From Alphaproteobacteria bacterium (GTDB lineage: Bacteria; Myxococcota_A; UBA796; GCA-2862545): DNA of 64,000 nt. Positions 18,698 through 26,618 of this stretch are shown here, piece by piece. The stretch is from the NCBI GenBank assembly GCA_020632955.1, contig JACKEO010000003.1, positions 1-64,000 of the forward strand. Reading direction: 5' to 3'. The notes below the pieces were generated by a model, which did no database searches, was not told where the DNA came from, and was given only the letters and a program-made list of their open reading frames with translations. The position numbers and the translations under genes were made by a program. Position 1 is the first letter of the stretch. Every line of letters begins with the position of its first letter.

Positions 18698-19594
18698 TCA
18701 CGCTCCGCGGGGGACGAAGGAGCCCAGCAGGGCGGCGGGCGCACCGTGCGCCGCACCCACCCAGAAGGACCGGGTGGCGTCGTCGACGTAGAGGCCGACC
18801 TCGCCGGGGAGGAGGACGGGACGCGCGAAGCGCGCGTCCACCTGGGAGAAGGCGTCGGGATCGCCCTGGAAGCGCGCCGCGCGCAGGCCCTCGATCGAGC
18901 GGGCCAGCGTGGAGAAGCCGTGCAGGATGCAGCGCTTGAAGCCGGCGGCGCGGGCCGCGGGGGGGATCCAGTGGATGGGGTTGAAGTCGCCCGTGAGCAC
19001 GGCGAAGTCGCGACCGGCGGTGGCGGGGAGGCGCCACCAGGCCAGCTCGTGGGCGTCGACGGGCACCACCTGCGGCGGGGGCTTGGGCCCCTTCGGCCCC
19101 TTGCTGTGCTTGGGCAGGATGACGCGCACCTCGGCCACGAGCGCCTCGGGCTCGTCCTCGGGGCCGGTGGTGATGCGCTGGGTGAAGATGGCCCGGCGCT
19201 CGTCGTCGTCGACCTCCGACAGGCAGGCGGTGAGGCGCCAGGGGCGGTCGGCGGGCAGGGGCGCGTTCGCGGTGATCGTGCAGCCGCCGTTGAGCAGCTT
19301 GCTCACGTCGTAGGGAACCTGGGTGAGCGTCTCGCTCATCAGCGGGAAGGCCCACTGGGGGAACAGGTGGTGGGGCACGCGGCCGCGCCAGGCGCTCGGG
19401 GTGCCGCCCACGTGCCGCACGTAGTCGGCGACGAGGTCGGCCGGCGGCGGGGCCTGGGTGCGCACCACGAGGGGCGTGGGGGTCTCGAGCGGGCCTCCGC
19501 CACGGGTGCGGGGGAAGAGGGCGGCGCGGGCCGCGCGGGCCATCACGCCGAGGTTCTCTCCCTGGCGCAGGACGTGCTTGACGGGTACGGCCAC
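18698..19594 (-). CDS. MaoC-type (R)-3-hydroxyacyl-thioester dehydratase, HtdX-like
   Basis: 298 residues, a double-hotdog MaoC enzyme. The hydratase-2 motif is DFAVLTGDFNPIHW with D203, N205 and H208, followed by ILHGFSTLA. The N-terminal half (1-160) is the degenerate hotdog typical of HtdX/Rv0241c and fungal FAS dehydratase domains. It interconverts (R)-3-hydroxyacyl and trans-2-enoyl thioesters. The start is GTG 19594, chosen because GAGGAGG lies 5 nt upstream. It heads the HtdX-FabG4-FadA operon and is divergent from the RsmC-like gene. Confidence 0.9.
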   Translation of the reverse strand: MAVPVKHVLRQGENLGVMARAARAALFPRTRGGGPLETPTPLVVRTQAPPPADLVADYVRHVGGTPSAWRGRVPHHLFPQWAFPLMSETLTQVPYDVSKLLNGGCTITANAPLPADRPWRLTACLSEVDDDERRAIFTQRITTGPEDEPEALVAEVRVILPKHSKGPKGPKPPPQVVPVDAHELAWWRLPATAGRDFAVLTGDFNPIHWIPPAARAAGFKRCILHGFSTLARSIEGLRAARFQGDPDAFSQVDARFARPVLLPGEVGLYVDDATRSFWVGAAHGAPAALLGSFVPRGA

Positions 19595-19678
19595 GGCGAC
19601 CTCCTCGGGGACCGCGCGCCGTAACCCGGGCAGGTCGGCGGGGTGGATGCCCTGCCACCGAGTGCGACGGAGCCCGCC

Positions 19679-20710
19679 GTGGACGACGCCACCGACGTGC
19701 TGCTCCGACCCTGGCGCGCCGCGCCTCCGGTCTTCGCCGAGGGCGACCACGTGGGCTTCCTGGGGGCCCGCGCCCACCCGGACCTCGCTCGCCTGGTGGG
19801 CCCGCGGCTGCGTGCGGTGCAGCCCTTCGCACCCTGGGCGCTCACGCTCACCGCTGCGGGTCACGAGGTGCAGCAGGAGACGGGGGACCTCGCCGGGCTC
19901 GCCGCGGTGCTGGTGCTCCCCGACCGCCAGGTGGACGCGGGCCTGGGGCGCCTCGCCGAGGGCTGGCTCGCCCTGCGCGACGGCGGCCAGCTCGTGGTGT
20001 GTGCGCCAGCGCGCGAGGGGGGCAAGCGGTGGCCGCAGGCCCTCGCGGAGCTGGCGGGTCACGAGGTCGAGGTCGACGTGAAGGCGCGCTGCCGGGTGGC
20101 CTGGGCCACGCGCGAGGGGTCAGGCGGCGACGAGCTCGCCCGGCGGTGGCTGGAGGCGGCGGCGCCACGGCGCGACGCCGACGGGCGGTGGACCCGACCG
20201 GGCGTCTTCTCCTGGGAGCGGGTGGACGCCGGCACGGCGCTGCTCGCCGCCTCCCTGCCCCCCACGCTGGCGGGTCGCGTGGCCGACGCGGGCGCCGGGC
20301 ATGGCGTGCTGTCCGACCTGCTCCTGGCGCGGTGTCCCGAGGTGGAGGGCGTGCACCTGCTGGAGGCCGACGCGCGGGCCCTCGCGCTCGCGGAGCGGAC
20401 CCTGGCGGAGCGTCACGCCGGGCGGGTCCTCGGGGCGCACTGGGGGGACGCCACGGCCCGCTGGCCCGTCTGGGGCCTGGACGCGGTGGTCACCAACCCT
20501 CCGCTGCACGTGGGCGGACGGGAGGACCCCGAGCTCGGACGCGCCGTGCTGCGCCGGGCCGCCGAGGCGCTGCGTCCCGGTGGCGTCTGCTGGCTCGTGG
20601 CCAACCGCCACCTGCCCTACGAGGCCGCGCTGCGCGAGGCCTTCGCCCGGGTGCGCCCGGTCACCACAGAGGGCGGCTTCAAGGTGCTCGAGGCCCACGT
20701 CGCGGCCTGA
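19679..20710 (+). CDS. RsmC-like rRNA (guanine-N2)-methyltransferase
   Basis: 343 residues in the arrangement of 16S rRNA m2G1207 methyltransferase RsmC: a degenerate N-terminal methyltransferase-like domain, then a SAM-binding domain (VADAGAGHGVLSDLL) with the active-site motif NPPLHVG. GTG 19679 is preferred over the in-frame GTG at 19643 because GGAG sits 6 nt upstream and the protein then begins a few residues before TDVLLR, as known RsmC proteins begin before their EVLLR motif. RlmG (23S rRNA) is the alternative paralogue. It ends convergent with the beta-lactamase-fold gene. Confidence 0.85.
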   Translation: MDDATDVLLRPWRAAPPVFAEGDHVGFLGARAHPDLARLVGPRLRAVQPFAPWALTLTAAGHEVQQETGDLAGLAAVLVLPDRQVDAGLGRLAEGWLALRDGGQLVVCAPAREGGKRWPQALAELAGHEVEVDVKARCRVAWATREGSGGDELARRWLEAAAPRRDADGRWTRPGVFSWERVDAGTALLAASLPPTLAGRVADAGAGHGVLSDLLLARCPEVEGVHLLEADARALALAERTLAERHAGRVLGAHWGDATARWPVWGLDAVVTNPPLHVGGREDPELGRAVLRRAAEALRPGGVCWLVANRHLPYEAALREAFARVRPVTTEGGFKVLEAHVAA

Positions 20711-20737
20711 CCCCGGGCACCGCGTCCGGAGCCGCCG

Positions 20738-22234
20738 TCAGGCGAGGTCGTACTGGGTCTTGAGGTAGCGGTAGGTCAGGCCGCTCACGCCGCGGATCAC
20801 GTCGCCGCGGCTGTGCATCCACGAGCCGTAGCTGCTGCGCACGCGGTCATCGCGCTCGATGACCCCCACCACGATGTAGGGGATGCGCTCGCCGCGCCGG
20901 GTGCGCGCCACGAGGATGCCCATGTCGCCGCAGCAGCGCGCGGTGGTGCCCGTCTTGTTGTAGACCTCGGTGCCCACGGGGATCTCGGGCACGTTGGTGT
21001 ACAGGCGGTTGCCCGAGGGGAGGTTCATCGCGCGGCGGATCTCGCCGGCGCCGGGGAGCTCGTCGAGCCACAGGGCGCGCAGCAGCCTCGCGTGGTCGTT
21101 GGCGCTGGCCAGGTTGAGGTAGGTGCGCCCGCCCGACGGGATGTACTCGACCACCGCCACCTGCTCGGCGATCTGGCCGAAGTGCTTCTCGAGGATGCGC
21201 TGGCAGGCGCGCGGGCCTCCCACGCGCTCCAGCAGCCAGTTCGTGGACGTGTTGGAGGAGTCGCGCAGGCTCTTCTCGAGGTGGTCGCGGGACACCGGCC
21301 CGTAGGCCAGCTCGCCCCGCTCCACGCGGTGGAAGAAGGCCAGCGCCACGAAGGGCTTGATCATCGACGCGGCCTGCATGGGCACCGACGCGTTGATGGC
21401 GGCGAGCGTGCGGTCGGCGGACAGGTCGTGCACCACCCACGAGGTGCGCTCGACGCTGGCGATGCGTCCGCGCCCGCGCAGGTCCTGGATGTAGCCGTTG
21501 ATCGCCTCGCGAAGGTCGGAGTCGACCGAGGCCGGCAGGAGGTGGCCCGTGTCGGCGGGCGCGGGCGTGGCGCCAGGGGCGTCGGCGGAGCGGCCGTCGA
21601 AGGCGATGACGGCGTAGCCCTCGGGCACCGCCTCGGCGGAGATGCCCTGGCGCGCGAGGAGACCGGCGTGGTGGGCCGCCACGCGCACGGTGCCGGCCCG
21701 ATCGCCCTGCCGCCGATAGATCAGCTGCAGGCGGCTGCCCTCGGCGAGCTCCTCCACGGCGAGCGACTTGGCCACGCCGCTGCCGAGCATGCGGGCCACG
21801 GCATCGAAGCGCTGCCTGAGGGCCTCCCGCTGCTCGGAGGGCACGGTCTCGCCGTAGCGGACGTTCCAGGTGCTGGCCACCTCGCCGCCGCCGACCACCA
21901 GGGCGAGGGGACCGTCGGCGTCGAGGGCGGCGGCGAGCAGGCGCTCGTGGTGGGCGGCGACCTCGGCGGCCCGCCCGGCGTCGTCGCCGTGGTCGAGGTG
22001 GCTGCGATCGAAGATCACCGCGTAGGCGTCGCCGCGGTGCACCACGCGGAGGTGGGCGGCGACCGCCGGGCCCAGGATGCCGGCCACCGTGTCACGAAGC
22101 TCCTCGGCCTCCGCCTGGGTGGTGGAGCCGGGGTACAGCACGTGCAGCGGACCGTCGGCTGCGCCTGCAGCCCAGGGCAGTGCCAGGGCTCCCGCGGTGC
22201 CGCACGAGGCCAGCAGGAACGTTCGGCGGTCCAT
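20738..22234 (-). CDS. Exported class A beta-lactamase-fold serine hydrolase with N-terminal extension
   Basis: 498 residues. DRRTFLLASC with a hydrophobic segment suggests a Tat or lipoprotein-like export signal (possible C11). Residues about 28-225 are an unrecognised alpha/beta extension. The C-terminal domain has SMIK (S290, K293), an SxN-type motif (S330-N332) and KTG (427-429), so the serine acyl-enzyme machinery is complete. It could be a beta-lactamase, a DD-peptidase or another penicillin-recognising enzyme; the WVVHDL and SGVSGLTYRYL surroundings resemble the class A-like 'serine hydrolase' group rather than clinical enzymes. GAGG precedes the ATG. Divergent from the HtrA gene. Confidence 0.82.
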   Translation of the reverse strand: MDRRTFLLASCGTAGALALPWAAGAADGPLHVLYPGSTTQAEAEELRDTVAGILGPAVAAHLRVVHRGDAYAVIFDRSHLDHGDDAGRAAEVAAHHERLLAAALDADGPLALVVGGGEVASTWNVRYGETVPSEQREALRQRFDAVARMLGSGVAKSLAVEELAEGSRLQLIYRRQGDRAGTVRVAAHHAGLLARQGISAEAVPEGYAVIAFDGRSADAPGATPAPADTGHLLPASVDSDLREAINGYIQDLRGRGRIASVERTSWVVHDLSADRTLAAINASVPMQAASMIKPFVALAFFHRVERGELAYGPVSRDHLEKSLRDSSNTSTNWLLERVGGPRACQRILEKHFGQIAEQVAVVEYIPSGGRTYLNLASANDHARLLRALWLDELPGAGEIRRAMNLPSGNRLYTNVPEIPVGTEVYNKTGTTARCCGDMGILVARTRRGERIPYIVVGVIERDDRVRSSYGSWMHSRGDVIRGVSGLTYRYLKTQYDLA

Positions 22235-22269
22235 GGCGATCCTCGCGACGCCCCTGATGTAGCACACGA

Positions 22270-22300
22270 ATGATCGGCCCGACAGGCGTGGACGTGTCAA
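22270..22300 (-). promoter_or_regulatory. Candidate promoter of the beta-lactamase-fold gene
   Basis: A perfect -35 TTGACA on the minus strand (22300-22295) is followed after 19 nt by GATCAT (22275-22270, 4 of 6). The spacer is 2 nt longer than optimal. Confidence 0.35.
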
Positions 22301-22326
22301 GACTGCTCCCGTGGGTGTCCGCGGCA

Positions 22327-22355
22327 TTGACGGGTGGGGACGTGGGTTCTACGGC
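22327..22355 (+). promoter_or_regulatory. Promoter of the HtrA-like gene, possibly leaderless
   Basis: TTGACG (22327-22332), 17-nt spacer, TACGGC (22350-22355). The predicted start point falls at or next to the ATG at 22363, and no ribosome-binding site is visible upstream of it, which fits a leaderless message. Confidence 0.45.
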
Positions 22356-22362
22356 TTCCGCC

Positions 22363-23634
22363 ATGTCACGACCCACCCTCGCCCTGCTCGCCGTCCTCCT
22401 CCTCCCCGTCGTCGCGCACGCCGTGCCGGCCGACGACGTCCGTCGCACGCCCGTGGTGGAGGCGGTGGAGCGCGCCACGCCCGCGGTCGTCACGGTGAAG
22501 GTGGAGGTGCGCGTGGACTCGCCCTTCCGCTTCTTCCGCGAGGAGCGACGGGCATCCGAGGGCAGCGGCGTCATCATCGACGGCCGGGGCCTGGTGCTCA
22601 CGAACGCCCACGTGGTCGACGGCGCCACGCGGGTGGAGGTGCACCTGCAGGACGAGCGGGCCTTCGCCGCCGACGTGCTCGCCCAGGACGGCGAGCTCGA
22701 CCTGGCGGTGCTGCAGCTCCGGGGCGCGAGCGACCTGCCCGTCATCGCCCTGGGCGACTCGAGCGACCTGCTGCTCGGCGAGACCGTGATCGCCATCGGC
22801 AACCCGCTGGGCCTCGGCCTCACGGTGTCCACGGGCGTGCTGTCGTCCACCGGACGCGACGTGCCGGTGGGGCAGGGGCCCGTGCAGACCTACCTGCAGA
22901 CCGACGCGGCCATCAACCCGGGGAACTCCGGCGGGGCGCTCGTCGACCTGCACGGCCGCCTGGTGGGCATCAACACCTTCATCCACGCCTCCGCCGAGGG
23001 GGTGGGCTTCGCCATCCCGGTGAACCGCGCGACGAAGATCGCCGCCGACCTGCTGGCCTACGGCGAGGTGCAGGTGCCGTGGCTGGGCGCCACCTTCGCG
23101 GACGTGGGGCGCGGCCGGCTGGGCGGCGCCTGGGCGGCCGGGGCGCTGCTCGTCGAGCGCGTGGAGCCCGGCGGCCCCGCGGCGCGCGCGGGTCTCCGGC
23201 CAGGGGATCTGGTGGGACAGCTCGACGGGCATCGGATCCTCACACGGGCGGATCTGAACGCCCGGCTGGCCGAGCGTCGTCCCGGCGTCACCGTGCGGCT
23301 GCAGGTGCTCCGCGGCGATCGGTCCGAGGAGCTGGCCGTGGTGGCGGCGCAGGTCGGCGCGGGCATCGGAGCGGTGCGCCTCGCCCAGGGCGTGGGGGTG
23401 CAGGTGCAGCCGGTGCAGGGCGGGCTGCAGGTGACGCAGGCCACCAGGGAGGGCAGCTGGGTCGCCGCGGGGCTGCGCGTGGGTGACGTCATCCTGGGCG
23501 TCGACGGCGTGCGCACCGCCTCGGTCGCCGCGCTGACCGAGGCCCTCGACCGGGCCATGGCGCGCCACCGTGGGCGGGCCTGGTTCACCGTCGCCCGCGG
23601 TCCCTACCAGGGCACCAAGGAGCTGCCCCTGTGA
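22363..23634 (+). CDS. HtrA/DegP-family periplasmic serine protease
   Basis: 423 residues. Signal peptide to residue 20 (AHA-V). Trypsin-like domain with the full triad H83 (TNAHVVDG), D113 (ELDLAVLQL) and S189 (GNSGGALVDL), then PDZ1 at about 235-330 (ERVEPGGPAARAGLRPGDLV) and a second, more diverged PDZ at about 345-415 (AAGLRVGDVILGVDG). Length and plan are those of DegP/DegS-like quality-control proteases. The next gene starts inside its stop codon, so an envelope protein of unknown function is co-translated with it. Confidence 0.92.
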   Translation: MSRPTLALLAVLLLPVVAHAVPADDVRRTPVVEAVERATPAVVTVKVEVRVDSPFRFFREERRASEGSGVIIDGRGLVLTNAHVVDGATRVEVHLQDERAFAADVLAQDGELDLAVLQLRGASDLPVIALGDSSDLLLGETVIAIGNPLGLGLTVSTGVLSSTGRDVPVGQGPVQTYLQTDAAINPGNSGGALVDLHGRLVGINTFIHASAEGVGFAIPVNRATKIAADLLAYGEVQVPWLGATFADVGRGRLGGAWAAGALLVERVEPGGPAARAGLRPGDLVGQLDGHRILTRADLNARLAERRPGVTVRLQVLRGDRSEELAVVAAQVGAGIGAVRLAQGVGVQVQPVQGGLQVTQATREGSWVAAGLRVGDVILGVDGVRTASVAALTEALDRAMARHRGRAWFTVARGPYQGTKELPL

Positions 23635-24812
23635 TCGCGTCCCTCGTGCTCGCCGCCGTCGCCCACGCCGGACCCGCCGAACCCGCCCACAGCGACTGGC
23701 AGCAGCTCGCGCCGTGGCGCACGCACGCGGTGGTGGAGCACGTCGACACCCCGCGGCACTGGTTCACCGTGGACGGGCTGCCGGTGGCCGGGCTGCGCTG
23801 CGAGATCAACCTGCCCACCGACCGGCCCGGTGCGGCGCCCCAGGTGAGCTGCGGGGAGCCCACGGTGGGCACCGCGGGGCGGCGGGCCACGCCGCGATCG
23901 CTCCGGGCCGTGGAGCGGCGCGTGGTGGAGGCCGTGGCCGAGGCCACCGACCTGTCGCCGGCCCAGGTGCGCGCGGGTCGCCTGGTGTACCTGGGCACGC
24001 TGCAGCGGGTGTCCTTCCGGCAGGTGGTGGTGGTGGAGCCCGACGCCGACGCCGGGAAGGCGCGGGCCCGCACCCTCTGGGACGCCTGGGACGTGGACGT
24101 GGACACCGGGCGCGTCGACCCGGGCGTGGTGGGCACGGACGTGCGGCTGATGCCGCTCTGCGGGGTGGGGGTCCACCCCGACTGCGCGGCGCCGCCGGCC
24201 CTGCTCGCCTGGCACCCCTCCGCGGCGTGGGATGGCATGCTCGCGCCGGAGGAGGACCTGCCCGACGGGGAGCGCGACGCCCTCGTCGACGCCATCCGCG
24301 AGGTCTCGCGCCAGACGCGGGCCGGGGCGTGGCAGCCTGCGTCCCCGCGTGTGGTGAGCGACGGCCTCCTGCCGGATGCCTACGCGGCGGGGGTGGGCGT
24401 GCACCTGCACGTGCAGGCGGTGACCGACGCGCCCCGCGGAGGTCCCGTGCGCCTGGACCTGCCGCTGGCATCGGCCGCGGAGGGGCCCGTGGCGGCGCGC
24501 CTGCCGCTCGACGGCGTGGACGCCACCGTGGAGGTGGAGCTGCGGGTGCCCGACGACCAGCTGGTGGTGCGCATCCGCCCCCGCGGAGGCCGCTACGTGG
24601 AGCGTGCCGTGGAGGCCCGCTGCGCGCTGGTGCGGGAGGATGCCGTGGCCGCGCTGCCCCGCCCCTGCCCGGTGGCATGGGAGGGCCGGTGGCTCACCTG
24701 GACGGCGCCGGACGGGCGCACCCAGGTGGCCGTGCAGCTGGCCGACACCCTGGAGCCGCTGGTGGGGCCGGTGCCCGCGGCCGCCGTGAGCCTCCAGGGT
24801 CGCCCGGACTGA
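23631..24812 (+). CDS. Secreted protein of unknown function, coupled to HtrA
   Basis: 393 residues; GTG start overlapping the protease stop (GTGA). Short signal peptide ending AHA near residue 13. I recognise no family. The sequence alternates short beta-rich stretches (AVVEHVDTPRHWFTV, VEVELRVPDDQLVVRIRP) with Cys residues at positions that may pair. A role as partner or substrate of the HtrA protease is suggested only by coupling. The stop is 30 nt from the convergent HD-domain gene. Confidence 0.7.
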   Translation: MIASLVLAAVAHAGPAEPAHSDWQQLAPWRTHAVVEHVDTPRHWFTVDGLPVAGLRCEINLPTDRPGAAPQVSCGEPTVGTAGRRATPRSLRAVERRVVEAVAEATDLSPAQVRAGRLVYLGTLQRVSFRQVVVVEPDADAGKARARTLWDAWDVDVDTGRVDPGVVGTDVRLMPLCGVGVHPDCAAPPALLAWHPSAAWDGMLAPEEDLPDGERDALVDAIREVSRQTRAGAWQPASPRVVSDGLLPDAYAAGVGVHLHVQAVTDAPRGGPVRLDLPLASAAEGPVAARLPLDGVDATVEVELRVPDDQLVVRIRPRGGRYVERAVEARCALVREDAVAALPRPCPVAWEGRWLTWTAPDGRTQVAVQLADTLEPLVGPVPAAAVSLQGRPD

Positions 24813-24842
24813 TCGCGTGCGCCGTGCGCCGCCTGCCTCGCG

Positions 24843-25685
24843 CTACGCGGGCGCGTCCGGCGCGAGGGTGGCCGCGCTGTGCAGGTGGTCGTGCAGGGTG
24901 GCGATCCAGCGCCGGCCCTCCGCGGTGACCGCCAGGTAGGCCAGGCCGTCGGTGACCCAGCGCTGGGCCTGGTTCGCGTAGAAGTCGGGCACGCCCGAGC
25001 GCATGTCGGACGGGGTGCGGAAGCCCAGCGCCGTGTGCAGGCCCGTCTCCTCGAACTCGTGGAAGAGCGCGGGCAGCTTGCGCAGGTAGTACGGGTCGGC
25101 GAGCTGACCGATGAGATCCGCGGCCCGCACGAGCCCCCGGTAGCTGTTCGTCTCGGCGTACTCGGCCAGGTCGGGGATCGGGAAGCGCGTGTAGTCGATG
25201 TTCCGCGCGATCACGTCGGGGTCGATGCGCGGGTGGCCCGTGAAGCGCTCCCGCACGAAGCGGATGCCGCGGTCGACGTGCCACGGGCGCAGGGCCGCGT
25301 CGGTGGTGCCTGCCGGCAGCCGGATGGGCTCCTCGTCGGTGCCGGTGATCCAGCCGCCCGGGCGATCGCCCCGGCAGACGCCGCGCACGTACCCGATGTC
25401 GTGGAAGAGCAGCGACAGCACCGTGTGCAGCCAGTCGTCGGGCGTGACCCCGCCCTCGATGAGGTGGCGGCAGCGCATGATCTCGGCGCCGCAGTGGGTG
25501 ACGAGCATGGTGTGGTCGACGTCGTGGTAGAGCGCGTCGGACCGCGCGATGTTCTCGAGGGCGAGCTGCACCGCCCACTTGACGATCTCGGGGACGTCGG
25601 ACTCCGCGCTGCCCCACATGCGCCGGTAGGCATCGTCGAGGCGCGCCGTGAGCGCGTCGATCTTGAGCTTCGTGGTGTCGATCAC
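24843..25685 (-). CDS. HD-domain metal-dependent phosphohydrolase
   Basis: 280 residues. The HD signature is spread over H58 (YHDVDHT) and H95-D96 (LLFHDIGYV), with a likely further ligand in the NIDYTRFP region, as in GpP/nucleotide phosphohydrolases and c-di-GMP-related HD proteins; no GYP motif is present. The substrate is unknown. The start is GTG 25685, chosen because GGAGG lies 7 nt upstream; an ATG 35 codons earlier would add an Arg-rich stretch without a ribosome-binding site. Confidence 0.8.
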   Translation of the reverse strand: MIDTTKLKIDALTARLDDAYRRMWGSAESDVPEIVKWAVQLALENIARSDALYHDVDHTMLVTHCGAEIMRCRHLIEGGVTPDDWLHTVLSLLFHDIGYVRGVCRGDRPGGWITGTDEEPIRLPAGTTDAALRPWHVDRGIRFVRERFTGHPRIDPDVIARNIDYTRFPIPDLAEYAETNSYRGLVRAADLIGQLADPYYLRKLPALFHEFEETGLHTALGFRTPSDMRSGVPDFYANQAQRWVTDGLAYLAVTAEGRRWIATLHDHLHSAATLAPDAPA

Positions 25686-25827
25686 GTGCTCGCCTCCACG
25701 GGAGTTCCCCCTCCCCTGTGGGGTGGGTACCCGCCTGGGCTCCGGTTGGGAAGCCGTGAGGCGGAACACGCGTCGTGCACTTCCGAACAAGGTCCTTGCG
25801 GGATCCGATCCGCCACGCCGCGTGCGC

Positions 25828-26544
25828 TCATGCCGTGGGCAGCGGAGGCGGACCGGTGAGCTGGCGGTAGATCGACGCCAGGGCGGCCGTGAACACCATG
25901 CCCACCGGGATCGCCGGGAGGATGCACATCAGGACGGCGGCGAAGATCGCGAAGTACATCACCACCTGGAAGACGTAGAGCTTGATCCAGCAGGTGGCGG
26001 TGAGCTCCCAGGCCTCGGCGAGGGCGTCCACGGGGCCCCGGTTCCGCTCCACGATCAGGTAGACCGACGGCAGGAATCGCACGGTGACGAAGCCCCAGAG
26101 CAGGGAGAAGATCATCGACATCACGCCGGTGACCGCAGCGGCCATCATCGGGTCGGCCGGCGCGTCCATCGCGAAGCCGAGCACCTGGTTGGCGATGGTG
26201 GGCGGCAGGCCGATGAGGGCCATCAGCACGAAGTACCCGGCCATCGGGGCCCACACGTCCCCCAGCCGCTGCAGCGGGGTGAACATCACCGTCCAGTCGG
26301 CCTCGCCGTCGAGGGTGTCGAGCACGTAGCGGGTGAAGCCCCAGGCGATCGCGGGCCCCACCACGAGGACGGGGACGATGCAGGCGACGATCGAGGCGCC
26401 CACGGCCATGCCGGCAAGGGCCCCCCCGAGGATCCAGGTGAGCCAGTTGCGCGACACGGCGTCCACGCCGTCCTGGATGGCCTGCATGAAGTCGAAGTCG
26501 CCGTTCGTCGCGTCGACGAGCCCTTCGCGTGAACTCCTGGGCAT
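25828..26544 (-). CDS. Integral membrane protein of unknown function
   Basis: 238 residues with five or six membrane segments (about 34-70, 98-125, 134-168, 186-225). The N-terminal 30 residues are soluble and the C-terminus ends in a short Pro-rich tail. It resembles glycerophosphoryl-diester-type or DUF975-like small membrane proteins in general layout, but I cannot assign a family. A GGGAGGGAG ribosome-binding site precedes the ATG. It lies downstream of the TonB-receptor gene on the same strand (74 nt gap). Confidence 0.72.
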   Translation of the reverse strand: MPRSSREGLVDATNGDFDFMQAIQDGVDAVSRNWLTWILGGALAGMAVGASIVACIVPVLVVGPAIAWGFTRYVLDTLDGEADWTVMFTPLQRLGDVWAPMAGYFVLMALIGLPPTIANQVLGFAMDAPADPMMAAAVTGVMSMIFSLLWGFVTVRFLPSVYLIVERNRGPVDALAEAWELTATCWIKLYVFQVVMYFAIFAAVLMCILPAIPVGMVFTAALASIYRQLTGPPPLPTA

Positions 26545-26618
26545 CGCTCCCTCCCGGTCCGTGGGGAGCATCCTCCGCGAGGCCGGGCAGCGCAAGCTGC
26601 AGGGCCCGGCCCGCCCGC

